Position numbers and translations under genes: made by a program
Assembly: GCA_016788065.1 (NCBI GenBank)
Contig: JAEUTI010000022.1
Span: 1 to 39,785 of the forward strand
Origin: Bacteroidia bacterium
GTDB lineage: Bacteria; Bacteroidota; Bacteroidia; AKYH767-A; OLB10
DNA: 39,785 nt
Direction of reading: 5' to 3'
In this document: positions 15,425 through 24,620 of the stretch, one piece after another
How the letters are laid out: each line of letters opens with the position of its first letter
Numbering within the stretch: position 1 is the first letter of the stretch
Notes under the pieces: generated by a model
Seen by the model: the letters and a program-made list of their open reading frames with translations, nothing else
Told to the model about the DNA's origin: nothing
Database searches by the model: none

Positions 15425-16693
15425 CTATTCAGTTTGTTGCGCTTCACTCAAATGTCTGTATGCATTTTCAACCATTACAATTCCATCGTCAACAATTACT
15501 CCTATTGCCAGTGCAATTCCAGTCAATGACATAATGTTCGAAGAAAATCCAAATAGATTAAGAAGGATAATGCTTGAAGCAACTGATATGGGAATTTGAA
15601 TTAGAATGATTAAAGCACTTCGCCAATGAAAAAGAAACAATAACACAACTATTGAAACACTGATGAAGACTTCTAAAAGTGTTGCCTTCACTGAATCAAT
15701 TGCCTCTTCAATTAATCCGCTTCGGTCATAATCAATATTAAAAGTAATTCCTTCAGGTAGTCCTTTCTGCAATTCGTCCATTTTGGATTTTACTCTCATT
15801 ATCACGTCATCCGCATTTTCACCGTACCGCATAACGATAATTCCACCAACTCTTTCACCTTCGCCGTTACCATCAAAAATCCCATACCTTATATCACCTC
15901 CAAGCTGAACTGAACCCACATCTTTTATCCTGATTGGAATATTATTAGCTGTACTAATAGAAATGTTTTCGATATCCTCCATGGATTTAATATATCCAAG
16001 TCCACGGACAATGTATGATTTATCACTCATCTCAAATTTCCTGCCCCCTACATCATTGTTGTTGGACTTCACAGCCTGTTGAACGTCCATCATCGAAAGA
16101 TTATAGAAGTTGAGCTTCACCGGGTCTATGACAACCTGATACTGTTTTTGAAACCCTCCGAATGAAGCAACTTCACTTACACCCGGTACTGTTTGCAGAG
16201 CAAACTTAACATACCAATCCTGCAAGGCCCTTTGTTCACCAAGGTCAAATCCTTTCGCGTTTAATGAATACCAAAAAATATGACCTACACCAGTTCCATC
16301 AGGACCAAGTGTCGGAGAAATGCCTTCAGGTAGTAATTTTTGAGCAAAACTCAATCTTTCCGAAACCCTGGTTCGTGCCCAATAGATATCAACGTTATCC
16401 TCGAATACCAGATAAACGAAGCTCATTCCGAACATGGATGTACCCCTGATGTTTTTAAGTTTTGCAATGCCCTGCAAATTCGAAACAAGCGGGTACGTTA
16501 TTTGGTCTTCAATAACCTGGGGACTTCTACCCATCCATTCAGTGAAAACAATAACCTGATTTTCGGAAAGGTCTGGTATGGCATCAACGGGATTGTGTTG
16601 CACTTCATACAATCCCCAGCCGAACATACCAGCTGCCAATAGCAATACGACCAGGCGATTGCGTAAAGAAAATGCTATGAGTCGCTCTACCAT
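15425..16693 (-). CDS. cusA: CusA/CzcA heavy-metal RND pump, N-terminal part (split gene)
   Basis: A 422-aa protein equal to the first 40% of a CusA-type RND transporter. It opens with MVERLIAFSLRNRLVVLLL (TM1), then NPVDAIPDLSENQVIVFTEW, QITYPLVSNLQGI and SMFGMSFVYLVFED (porter domain), TM2-TM3, and GIALAIGVIVDDGIVMVENA (TM4 with the acidic proton-relay pair). It stops at HLSEAQQTE in the cytoplasmic loop after TM4. The remaining 632 residues of such a pump are encoded separately at 21274-23172; together they make 1054 aa, the length of a full CusA. The stop is clean, with no coding remnant after it. Upstream is a metal-binding lipoprotein gene 6 bp away. It can work only if the two parts assemble. 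Confidence 0.9.
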   Translation of the reverse strand: MVERLIAFSLRNRLVVLLLAAGMFGWGLYEVQHNPVDAIPDLSENQVIVFTEWMGRSPQVIEDQITYPLVSNLQGIAKLKNIRGTSMFGMSFVYLVFEDNVDIYWARTRVSERLSFAQKLLPEGISPTLGPDGTGVGHIFWYSLNAKGFDLGEQRALQDWYVKFALQTVPGVSEVASFGGFQKQYQVVIDPVKLNFYNLSMMDVQQAVKSNNNDVGGRKFEMSDKSYIVRGLGYIKSMEDIENISISTANNIPIRIKDVGSVQLGGDIRYGIFDGNGEGERVGGIIVMRYGENADDVIMRVKSKMDELQKGLPEGITFNIDYDRSGLIEEAIDSVKATLLEVFISVSIVVLLFLFHWRSALIILIQIPISVASSIILLNLFGFSSNIMSLTGIALAIGVIVDDGIVMVENAYRHLSEAQQTE

Positions 16694-16699
16694 CTCCGA

Positions 16700-16945
16700 C
16701 TATTGCTTTGTTCTTTCAATAAGTGCCATACCACATTTTGGACAATTACCAGGTTTATCGGAAAGTACTTCCGGGTCCATTTCACATTGATAAAATGTTT
16801 CTCCGCTTTTCAACTTTGTTGTGTCAAGATTGAATATTTGAGACGATGATTCCACTTTCGCTGAATCTGTTTTAGTTGACGAACTGTTGCAGGCAGTGAA
16901 CGCGATAATGACGGCGGCGGCAGAGATAATGATTGCTATTTTCAT
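16700..16945 (-). CDS. Heavy-metal-binding-domain lipoprotein, 81 aa
   Basis: A small lipoprotein (lipobox FTAC, Cys19). The mature part holds the metal-binding motif FYQCEMDPEV-x6-GNCPKCGMAL, a Cys-Met ... CxxCxM pattern known from the N-termini of CusB-like adaptors and from small periplasmic copper-binding proteins. It probably binds Cu(I) or Ag(I) in the periplasm and feeds the efflux pump. A second gene of the same type is at 24617-24838. Confidence 0.85.
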   Translation of the reverse strand: MKIAIIISAAAVIIAFTACNSSSTKTDSAKVESSSQIFNLDTTKLKSGETFYQCEMDPEVLSDKPGNCPKCGMALIERTKQ

Positions 16946-16973
16946 ACTGTTTTAAATTAAATTTGTTAATGAA

Positions 16974-17621
16974 TTATTCTTCGTGATGATGCTCGTTCGA
17001 TTCTAAATGATTGCCTTTCGGTCCGATTCCTTCCATGTGAACGAGCATTGCTCCATGATGCCCTGCAATGGAAACTGTGATTGCCGATGCGACGAGAAAG
17101 AGTGAAATAATTATTTCTAACCACGTTTTTCTTTTCAGAATAAAATGTGCAATAATTTTTCCAAACAGTGCAGCAACTGAAAACCACCAGGTGAAGTTTG
17201 CCATTTGTTCGTGGGTTTCAAATATTTCTTTTGCCCTTCCTGTGAGTGCTTCGGGGTCTGCATGAAAGGTGTTTGAAGAAAGCCATGCAGTTATGACACC
17301 CAAAGCCAACAACACCAATGCAACCCAACTCAATTCTTTTTTGAATACGAAAAATGAGAACAACTGGATGAAGGTCGCGATGATGAGCAACACAATAGGA
17401 AAATGAACGATTAGTGGATGATAATTTGGGAAGGCATCCACTGCCTTCATTTCTTCGTGCGCTTTCATTTCGTGCATCATGGCTGAATCGTGCTGCATTG
17501 GAATTGCAGAATGAGCAATGGAATCTTTTTTAGCATCTTTATCATGATGTTCATGTGCGAATGATGGCATAGTGAATGCTATCAACAGAGTTACTAAAAC
17601 GGATGTGAAATATTTTTTCAT
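16974..17621 (-). CDS. DUF2231-like membrane protein with His/Met-rich segments
   Basis: A 215-aa protein with a signal peptide (cleavage near SFAHEHH). A periplasmic stretch rich in His and Met follows (HEHHDKDAKKDS, AIPMQHDSAMMHEMKAHEEM), then four TM helices, the first starting with NYHPLIVHFPIVLLII, the typical opening of DUF2231. The C-terminus is again His-rich (ESNEHHHEE). In the efflux operon it probably binds or channels copper; the exact role of the family is unknown. Confidence 0.82.
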   Translation of the reverse strand: MKKYFTSVLVTLLIAFTMPSFAHEHHDKDAKKDSIAHSAIPMQHDSAMMHEMKAHEEMKAVDAFPNYHPLIVHFPIVLLIIATFIQLFSFFVFKKELSWVALVLLALGVITAWLSSNTFHADPEALTGRAKEIFETHEQMANFTWWFSVAALFGKIIAHFILKRKTWLEIIISLFLVASAITVSIAGHHGAMLVHMEGIGPKGNHLESNEHHHEE

Positions 17622-17637
17622 TTCTATTTTTTTGAAT

Positions 17638-18855
17638 TCACATTTTCATTCCTTTCATTTCTCCATGACCTTCCATTGGATTGGCACCTTTTTTAAACAC
17701 ATACTCACTATTCAACAAATATGCGCCTTGTACTACCACTACATCATTTTCATTTAATCCTTCAAGAATTTCTATTTCACGACTGTTTTGCATTCCAACA
17801 GTTACCATTCTATTTTCAAATACTCCGTCACTATTTCTTACCCAGACATTAGTTCCCTTACTATCCTGAATTATTGCGTTTAAAGGAAGAGTCAGAGATT
17901 TCTTTTTTTCGGTTTGAAGTATAATATTCGCCAACATACCGGGTTTTATATTCTGGGATGGATTAGCGAACTCCAATCTTGCAAGTACAAATCGCGAAGA
18001 GGATTGCACTTGAGGGTCCATAAATATAACCTTGCCATTGAACGAAATTTCACCGGCAGCAGGAACAGAAATTAATGCTTCAGTTCCCATACTGATGTAT
18101 GGCAGGTAAGGCATATACACCTGGACTTCGACCCAAAGTGAATTGAGTGAGGTAATACGAAATAAAGTGGTACCTGTGGATACATAACTTCCTTCGCTTA
18201 TTGATATTTCACTTACAAAACCATCCTGAGATGAATACACTGGAACATATTGATATATTTCCTTTGATTGTCGAAGTTTGTTAATCTGTGCTTCACTCAT
18301 GCCATATAGTAGCAATTTGTGCTTGGCAGCTTCGCTAAAGTTATCGGACATGGATGCTTGCTGAGTAGCAAGTATAAACTCGTTTTGAGTAGATGCTAAT
18401 TCCTCACTATATATTTCATAAAGGAGTTGGCCTTTTCTAATGAAATCACCGGAATTTCTAATTTCAAGTTTTTCGATTCGACCTGCCACTTTTGAACTAA
18501 TGGAATTTGTGAGGTTCTGGTCAACAGCAATTTTTCCTGTAAGTACGATTTCTTTCGCAAGGTCATGCATACGAATAGTATCAAATTCAATGTTTCCCAA
18601 CTTTATCTGTTGAGCACTGAGTTTTAATTGTCCGGCTTTAAGGTTGTTCCTTTTAACCTTAATTAATTTCATATGACAAATTGGGCAATTACCTGCTTTA
18701 TTTTCTATGACCTGGGGGTCCATGGAACATGTAAAATATTCATCTGGTCCGGCCATTTCATCATGAGTATTTTTCTTACAAGAGGCAAATAGCAAAATAA
18801 ATGTACTTGCTAACCAAATAAATCCTAACCTATAGTTAATGATACTACTCTTCAT
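17638..18855 (-). CDS. cusB: CusB-type periplasmic adaptor with metal-binding domain
   Basis: A membrane-fusion protein linking an RND pump with its outer-membrane channel. From ATG 18855 it has 405 aa: lipoprotein signal (LLFASC), then the heavy-metal-binding motif FTCSMDPQV...GNCPICHMKL (about residues 45-70), a lipoyl/barrel-sandwich half SSKVAGRIEKLEIRNSGD, a helical hairpin, the second half SSQDGFVSEISISEGSYVSTG and beta-barrel domains. The longer reading from GTG 18882 is unlikely because it would put nine residues before the signal peptide. It overlaps the preceding adaptor gene by 11 bp. Confidence 0.9.
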   Translation of the reverse strand: MKSSIINYRLGFIWLASTFILLFASCKKNTHDEMAGPDEYFTCSMDPQVIENKAGNCPICHMKLIKVKRNNLKAGQLKLSAQQIKLGNIEFDTIRMHDLAKEIVLTGKIAVDQNLTNSISSKVAGRIEKLEIRNSGDFIRKGQLLYEIYSEELASTQNEFILATQQASMSDNFSEAAKHKLLLYGMSEAQINKLRQSKEIYQYVPVYSSQDGFVSEISISEGSYVSTGTTLFRITSLNSLWVEVQVYMPYLPYISMGTEALISVPAAGEISFNGKVIFMDPQVQSSSRFVLARLEFANPSQNIKPGMLANIILQTEKKKSLTLPLNAIIQDSKGTNVWVRNSDGVFENRMVTVGMQNSREIEILEGLNENDVVVVQGAYLLNSEYVFKKGANPMEGHGEMKGMKM

Positions 18856-20086
18856 TGCCTGGAGTATTAATAAAACTTTCACTATCTATAAGAAATTGAG
18901 CATTTACTGCAATTTGTTCCCCACTTTCCAAACCATGGGTAATCTGAATTAATGAATCTGTTACTATTCCTGTTTGAATTATTTTAGTCCTGAAGTATTC
19001 GCCGCTTTTCATAAATACCACCTGGCTTTGTCCGAGATTAATCACAGCCGTGCGTGGAAGCCAAATTCCAGAGATTTCTTTGGCAGTGATTTTAGCAGAA
19101 ACTAATGAGCCAATTTTTATTTTGAGGGAGTCAGAATTAGACAAATAAATTCGAGCCTGGACTGCAGCTGCATTCTGTCCTGTGATTGGTTCAATATAGC
19201 TGATTGAAGAGGTGATTTCTTGTGTAGGATTTGTTTCTAATGAAATAGAGACATTATCACCTACTTTTATTATAGAAGCATCAGAAGGGAATATATTCAA
19301 AACCGCCCATACCTGATTAGTACTAAATACGGAAAATACTGATTGACCCGTTTGTATATACATGCCTTCTTTGATTCCAAGAGCTGAAGACTGTGAAGCA
19401 GGAAGATTGATATTTTGAACCTGTCCTGGTTGCTCAATATTCTCGCCCATGCCGTTCATGCCATTATCTGCTTTATCTTCTGAAACTACGCCAGAACTAA
19501 TTCCAATATCATGAATGTGGCCACTGTATGCACTGAACACAGGAAGAGGATTTATTGGTTTCAGCGTTACCTTTATTTGTTTTATTTGTTCACCTGTTAA
19601 GCCAAGCAATTGAAGTTTTTCCTTTGCAGCGTTCAATAACGAAGTATCGATTTTTGTACTGTTTAATAATAAAATAAAATGTAGTTGCTCCGTCACTATT
19701 TCAGGACTATAAATATCCATGATGCGTTGACCTTTTGAAACTTTTTCAAAATTGAACCTGACATATAGCTTTTCAATACGACCATTAAACCGGGCACTAA
19801 TTGTATTTTGTAATCGTGGGTCATACGTTATTACTCCTGTAGCATTAATAACTGGATTATACTTGTAATTCGTAGGAGTAATTGTTTTAACATTGCTAAA
19901 TACAGTTTTATTGGTAGGTTCTACCAAACCATCCAGTTCAGTTTTTTTGTCAGCTGAAATATGCTTATGTTTATCAGTTCCATTGCAGGAAATGATTAAA
20001 CACGCGGAAATGATTCCGATGAAAATCGAAATTGCAATTACTCCAAAATGAGTTTTACTGCTATTGTATTTCCAACTGTTTCTCAT
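18845..20086 (-). CDS. CusB-type periplasmic adaptor, second copy
   Basis: A 413-aa RND adaptor. The N-terminus has a TM/signal segment (IAISIFIGIISACLIISC), then NATGVITYDPRLQNTISARFNGRIEKLYV, a helical hairpin (QLHFILLLNSTKIDTSLLNAAKEKL), FSAYSGHIHDIGISSGVV, and beta-barrel parts. A Met/Gly-rich insert (DNGMNGMGENIEQPGQ) in the second lipoyl half resembles Met-rich copper sites. It lacks the CxxC metal-binding domain of its neighbour. Two adaptors in one operon are frequent in Bacteroidota Cus systems. It overlaps cusC (26 bp) upstream and the other adaptor downstream. Confidence 0.88.
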   Translation of the reverse strand: MRNSWKYNSSKTHFGVIAISIFIGIISACLIISCNGTDKHKHISADKKTELDGLVEPTNKTVFSNVKTITPTNYKYNPVINATGVITYDPRLQNTISARFNGRIEKLYVRFNFEKVSKGQRIMDIYSPEIVTEQLHFILLLNSTKIDTSLLNAAKEKLQLLGLTGEQIKQIKVTLKPINPLPVFSAYSGHIHDIGISSGVVSEDKADNGMNGMGENIEQPGQVQNINLPASQSSALGIKEGMYIQTGQSVFSVFSTNQVWAVLNIFPSDASIIKVGDNVSISLETNPTQEITSSISYIEPITGQNAAAVQARIYLSNSDSLKIKIGSLVSAKITAKEISGIWLPRTAVINLGQSQVVFMKSGEYFRTKIIQTGIVTDSLIQITHGLESGEQIAVNAQFLIDSESFINTPGNEE

Positions 20087-21287
20087 ATTCTACTTCTAAA
20101 TTCAAAAGTAACTGTAGCTGGTCCAATTCATTCATTTTGGCCATGCGATACATTTTCAAACCCTCCAGAACTACAAATAAATCTTCAGTATTCTGTTCGT
20201 ATGATAATAGTGAAGCCTGGAAACTTTTATAGTAAGTGGGACCAATATTTTCATTATAGTTTGATAATTGTTGCTTAATAGCCTTCATCTGAACTTGTAA
20301 GGAAGAAATCATTCCAGCAGTTTCATTGGTAAGTGCCTGCTTCTGATAGGTAATTGCGTTTGTTGTGTTTTCTAACCCTTTTATATTTGCCTTATATTCT
20401 TTTGAAGCCCACGGAGCTATTGGTATTGTAACCATTCCCATCGCTGAATACTGATTCGGCATCATGCCAAGTGATTCCATATGGCTTAGCGAAATTCCAA
20501 AGTCGGGTAGTCGTTTTGACTTTTCATATTGTTGCTGGAGCTTGGCCATCGCTATTTGTGCGTCAAACTGCTTGATATCACTTCTTGAATTAAGAATATG
20601 AGCTGTATCTAAAAATTGTGATTCATAGTTATGGATATGTAGTGTTGTATCCACATCAAAAATGTTATTTACATCCAGATTCATGAGTGTATTGAGCTCA
20701 ATATTCTTCATTTTGATATCACTCAAAAGCATTGATTCCATATTTCGAAGCTCGAATAAATCCGCTTGGGCCTTGTAAATGTTGTTGAGCTGTTCTTTAT
20801 TGTATGTATACCTAATTCTGGCAACATCTATAATATTATTTAGAAGTGAATCGGTCTGAATCAAAATGTCATGTTTCCTTTTTAAAATAACCCATTCGTA
20901 ATAGTTCTTTTTCGCCATTGTAAACATCTCATTCTGTCGGGTACCTTTTCCTGCCTGTTCAACGGAAACCATAGCCTGCATAAATCTATAGTTAGCTTTC
21001 TGTTTAGCAGGATTGGGAATCATCTGTTCACCCGTTATCATAAACATTCCTTCCTTTATATTCTCATAAGGCGTTTCCCAAAGTCCGCCTGAAAGTGTAG
21101 TCGGCATCCAACTCCTGGTCATTTGTGAAAAATTGTCAATTGCAATTATCTGCTCATCATACATCTTCAACATAGGATTGCTACTTTCTATTCGCTTCAG
21201 AACAGAATCAAGTGGAACTACCTGGGCAGATATTTGCGTATAATATACACTCAGGAGTAAAACAAATAATATTTTACAATTCTTCAT
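20061..21287 (-). CDS. cusC: TolC/CusC-type outer-membrane efflux protein
   Basis: A 408-aa protein with signal peptide (VLLLSVYYTQISAQ). The body is long coiled-coil helices of the TolC type: VLKRIESSNPMLKMYDEQI, then RFMQAMVSVEQAGKGTRQNEMF, and a second repeat LNSRSDIKQFDAQIAMAKLQQQYEKSKRLPDF, where GISLSHMESLGMMPNQYSAMGMV is Met-rich. It would form the trimeric outer-membrane duct for metal export. It starts 14 bp inside the end of the cusA C-terminal part. Confidence 0.88.
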   Translation of the reverse strand: MKNCKILFVLLLSVYYTQISAQVVPLDSVLKRIESSNPMLKMYDEQIIAIDNFSQMTRSWMPTTLSGGLWETPYENIKEGMFMITGEQMIPNPAKQKANYRFMQAMVSVEQAGKGTRQNEMFTMAKKNYYEWVILKRKHDILIQTDSLLNNIIDVARIRYTYNKEQLNNIYKAQADLFELRNMESMLLSDIKMKNIELNTLMNLDVNNIFDVDTTLHIHNYESQFLDTAHILNSRSDIKQFDAQIAMAKLQQQYEKSKRLPDFGISLSHMESLGMMPNQYSAMGMVTIPIAPWASKEYKANIKGLENTTNAITYQKQALTNETAGMISSLQVQMKAIKQQLSNYNENIGPTYYKSFQASLLSYEQNTEDLFVVLEGLKMYRMAKMNELDQLQLLLNLEVEYEKQLEIQ

Positions 21288-23172
21288 TTTTACCAGGTAA
21301 AATCAATTGTCCATGTATTTTAAGTTCCCTTTCCTTTACCATTTCATAAATCACCGGTGTAACCAGTAACACATAAATGGTTGATGAAATAACTCCGCCG
21401 ATTAATGGTATGGTTATGGGTAACATTACATCACTGCCAGTTCCTGTTGCCCAGAGAATGGGTATCAATCCAAATAATGAAACACAAACGGTCATCAATT
21501 TTGGACGCAAACGTTGCACAGCTCCATCTGTGATATATTGTCGCAAGTCTTGCTTTGTAATTGTGGATGCCGAATTTCCTTTGATAGCTACCAATTTCTC
21601 CATGTACTCATTTAAATAAATAGTCATCAGCATTGCAGTTTCAATGGCTACACCAAACAAGGCAATGAAACCGACTGCCACAGCAACGGATAAATTTACA
21701 CCATAGAAATAAATCATAAATACCCCACCTATCAGAGCGAAAGGAACAGTAATCATTGTTAACAAAGCTTCCTTCCAGGATTTGTATGTAAAATAAAGTA
21801 CCATGAGAATAATTAATAGTACTATAGGCATTATAACAGACAACGTTTTGTTAGCGCGAATCTGATTTTCCCATTGACCGCTCCATTCAAGGCTATATCC
21901 TTTTGGAAGTCGTGAATACATTTTATTCAATTTCTCCTGAGCTTCCTGTACTGTGCTGCCCAAATCACGGTCACGTACATTGAATAAGATTGTTCCACGC
22001 AACATAGCATTCTCTGAATTTATCATAGCAGGTCCTTCTGTTAAAGAGATGCTTGCTACTGCTGAAAGTGGAATGGTACCGGAAGTGGCCGTTTTAATGG
22101 GAATCTGGTTAATTGCTTCCAGGCTATTACGAAAATCCTGGCCTAACCTGGCATTTACCGTAAACCGTTCTCTGCCTTCTATGGTAGTAGTCAGATTCAT
22201 ACCACCCAAAGCAGTTTCAACATACATATTTACATCGTCCACGCTCAGACCATACCTACCTATTTCATTTCTCCATACAGTTATGTCAATATATCGTCCC
22301 CCGGTAACCGGTTCAACATATATATCTTTTATTCCTTCAATACCCTGAAGCTCGTTTTTCATAGAAAGTGCCAGTGAATAAATTGAATCAAGATTTTGAC
22401 CGTATATTTTTAAGCCAACATCTGTTCTTATTCCTGTCGATAGCATGTTTATCCTGTTAATTATGGGCTGGGTAAAGCCATTGACAACACCTGGGATTTG
22501 TAGTTTGGCGTTGAGTTCATTGATGATATCATTCTTTGTAATTCCTTCTCTCCATTCCGCTTTTGGCTTCAGCAAAACAATGGTTTCAATCATACTAATG
22601 GGAGAATTATCTGTAGCAGTACTGGCCCTTCCAGCTTTTCCCAATACATTGGCAACTTCCGGAACCGACGCAATTAATTTATCCTGTACTTGTAAAATTC
22701 TTTTTACTTCTGAATTAGAAACATCAGGTAAAGTTACTGGCATAAACAAAATTGTACCTTCATCAAGAGGTGGCATAAATTCAGAGCCCATACGAAGCAT
22801 CATCACTATTCCAACAATAAGAGCAAAAATATTTATTGCGAGTACTGTTTTTCGCCAAGACAAACACCAGGAAAGGATGGGTGCATAAACTTTCTCAAGT
22901 CCGCGTGTAATGGGATTTGAGCTTTCAGGTTTAAGTTTACCTTTAAGAAAAAAAGAAATCAGGATTGGAGTTAAGGTAATCGCGAGGAAAGCATCGATGA
23001 TGAGTATGAATGTCTTTGTCCAGGCCAGCGGATGAAATAGCTTGCCTTCAATTCCAGTAAGAAGAAAAACAGGGAGAAATGAAATAATAACAACAATTGT
23101 AGAGTAAAAGACTCCTGGACCCACCTGTTTCGATGAGTTCTCAATTGTTTTTATTCTTTGTTTATCATTCAT
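21274..23172 (-). CDS. cusA: CusA/CzcA heavy-metal RND pump, C-terminal part (split gene)
   Basis: A 632-aa protein matching CusA from just before TM5 to the end. It starts MNDKQRIKTIENSSKQVGPG, continues with IISFLPVFLLTGIEGKLFHPLAWTK (TM5/6), MGSEFMPPLDEGT, the second porter domain (NRINMLSTGIRTDVGLKIYG, EPVTGGRYIDI, ALGGMNLTT, EGPAMINSENAM) and TM7-TM12 ending in VLLVTPVIYEMVKERE. The N-terminal 422 residues are encoded at 15425-16693, downstream of five other genes. An in-frame TAG lies 12 bp before the ATG, so it is not a fusion with upstream sequence. It overlaps cusC by 14 bp. Confidence 0.9.
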   Translation of the reverse strand: MNDKQRIKTIENSSKQVGPGVFYSTIVVIISFLPVFLLTGIEGKLFHPLAWTKTFILIIDAFLAITLTPILISFFLKGKLKPESSNPITRGLEKVYAPILSWCLSWRKTVLAINIFALIVGIVMMLRMGSEFMPPLDEGTILFMPVTLPDVSNSEVKRILQVQDKLIASVPEVANVLGKAGRASTATDNSPISMIETIVLLKPKAEWREGITKNDIINELNAKLQIPGVVNGFTQPIINRINMLSTGIRTDVGLKIYGQNLDSIYSLALSMKNELQGIEGIKDIYVEPVTGGRYIDITVWRNEIGRYGLSVDDVNMYVETALGGMNLTTTIEGRERFTVNARLGQDFRNSLEAINQIPIKTATSGTIPLSAVASISLTEGPAMINSENAMLRGTILFNVRDRDLGSTVQEAQEKLNKMYSRLPKGYSLEWSGQWENQIRANKTLSVIMPIVLLIILMVLYFTYKSWKEALLTMITVPFALIGGVFMIYFYGVNLSVAVAVGFIALFGVAIETAMLMTIYLNEYMEKLVAIKGNSASTITKQDLRQYITDGAVQRLRPKLMTVCVSLFGLIPILWATGTGSDVMLPITIPLIGGVISSTIYVLLVTPVIYEMVKERELKIHGQLILPGKNEEL

Positions 23173-23266
23173 ATAATACCTTCGAAGCTACATTGATGCT
23201 TTTTATTACATCCTGACATATATCATTTTTCTTCCTTCCTTATTTCATAAGATGACCTCGTTTTGG

Positions 23267-23980
23267 CTAAATATTAATTAAAAGCATTATTCCACTCATT
23301 ACAACCATTAGAGCATCTTCCACAATGGTAATGGTACTCATCGGTAAATTAAATACTGCACCCAGGCAAGCACATTTTATTTCAGTCTTGTTTAAAACGC
23401 TTTTGACAACACCTATGATGCTTACTCCCATAATGACAAAGGTTATTGAATTTGTCGCCATTGCATTAATGTTTGTCAGAAAAGCCAATCCTAATCCCAA
23501 TTCTAAAAATGGATAAATCATCGCCCATACAGGAAATCTCTTTGCAATAACATCATACATTTGATATGCATGATAAAATTCGCGAAGATTAATTAATTTA
23601 AAAAATGAAAATGCAAGGAAAAATCCGGCCATGAAACTGTTCATCCATGTCATGAAGGAAAATTCTCCATTTCCAAACTGCGATAGAAAAGCAACAACTG
23701 TGATATAAAAAAATAATAAAAGTACTGGCTTGTACATTGTGAACCACCTATCCTTGTTATTAATTACTTGGTTAGATTCTAATATACCATAATCTCCTTT
23801 TTCAAGGAGGGCTTGCTGAAGTTGTAAAAGTGGTATATGACTGTTCATCGTTAATACTACTGTACTTTTTTCCCTTGATACTTCCGCTGACTCTATTTGA
23901 GGCAGAGACAACAATGCTGACTTTACTTTTGCTTCGCACTTCCCGCATGTCATTCCTGTAACCTGATATGTATGTTTCAT
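23267..23980 (-). CDS. HMA-domain protein fused to a MauE-like membrane domain
   Basis: A 237-aa protein. Residues 1-70 form a heavy-metal-associated domain with VTGMTCGKCEAKV (Cys12, Cys15). The rest has four to five TM helices, with a loop ending KCACLGAVFNLPMS, a CxC pattern typical of the MauE/DoxX-like or MerT-like membrane domains fused to HMA in Bacteroidota. It may carry copper across or away from the membrane. It is the gene before the cusA C-terminal part (94-bp gap) and after the AraC gene. Confidence 0.82.
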   Translation of the reverse strand: MKHTYQVTGMTCGKCEAKVKSALLSLPQIESAEVSREKSTVVLTMNSHIPLLQLQQALLEKGDYGILESNQVINNKDRWFTMYKPVLLLFFYITVVAFLSQFGNGEFSFMTWMNSFMAGFFLAFSFFKLINLREFYHAYQMYDVIAKRFPVWAMIYPFLELGLGLAFLTNINAMATNSITFVIMGVSIIGVVKSVLNKTEIKCACLGAVFNLPMSTITIVEDALMVVMSGIMLLINI

Positions 23981-24059
23981 TTTGCCAAAATTTATTGTGC
24001 AAATTTGCGCTCATGAAACCAGGAAACAGTTTTATAATTTTGTATTTCCTTTATATAAT

Positions 24060-24620
24060 TTATAGATTGTCTATAGATTGTCGTTTTTGGGCTTTCAGTT
24101 CCTTGAAATAACTCGGAGTAAATCCAGTTACTTTCTTAAATTGACTACTTAGATGGGAAACACTGCTGTAATTTAATATAATAGCTATTTCACTAAGTGT
24201 CATTTCATTATACATGATTAACTCTTTAACTCGTTCAATTTTTTGAAGAATAAAATATTGTTCAATTGTTGTACCTTCTACTTGTGAAAACAAGTTGCTC
24301 AAATAGTTATAGTCATGATGAATTATGCCAGTGATAAATGAAGATAAATTTATTCTTCCATTCATGTTCTCTGAATAAATAAGCTTAATAATCGAACTCT
24401 TAATTTTTTCAATAATTTTACTATGCTTATTATCAATAATTGAAAATCCAACAGATGATAAGGATTGACTTAAATCACGAACTTCGACCTTTGACAATTC
24501 CTCAGTTATTTCCACCTCTCCCAGGTCAATGGAAATAGGATTTAATCCAAACTTTTTCAGCTCAGACTCCACAACCATTTTACACCGGTTGCATACCATA
24601 TTCTTAATAAACAGCTTCAA
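24060..24620 (-). CDS. AraC-family regulator with N-terminal CxxC metal-binding-like segment
   Basis: A 186-aa protein. The N-terminus MKLFIKNMVCNRCKMVVESELKKFGL looks like the first part of an HMA domain (Cys10, Cys13), while residues 85-180 form an AraC-type double helix-turn-helix (MTLSEIAIILNYSSVSHLSSQF, VTGFTPSYFKEL). Such proteins occur next to copper genes in Bacteroidota, so a direct Cu(I) sensor is a reasonable inference. It overlaps the metal-binding lipoprotein gene by 4 bp and ends 80 bp before the HMA-membrane gene. The likely targets are the two flanking operons. Confidence 0.85.
   Translation of the reverse strand: MKLFIKNMVCNRCKMVVESELKKFGLNPISIDLGEVEITEELSKVEVRDLSQSLSSVGFSIIDNKHSKIIEKIKSSIIKLIYSENMNGRINLSSFITGIIHHDYNYLSNLFSQVEGTTIEQYFILQKIERVKELIMYNEMTLSEIAIILNYSSVSHLSSQFKKVTGFTPSYFKELKAQKRQSIDNL

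Noticed and set aside
15425-16693. Reading the N-terminal cusA part as a simple pseudogene fragment
   Set aside because: Its stop is clean, the complementary part exists in the same operon with its own start, and the sum gives one full pump without overlap, so decay alone does not explain it.
22445-22888. Plus-strand frame of 147 codons inside cusA C-part
   Set aside because: It is the reverse shadow of a strongly conserved RND pump region.
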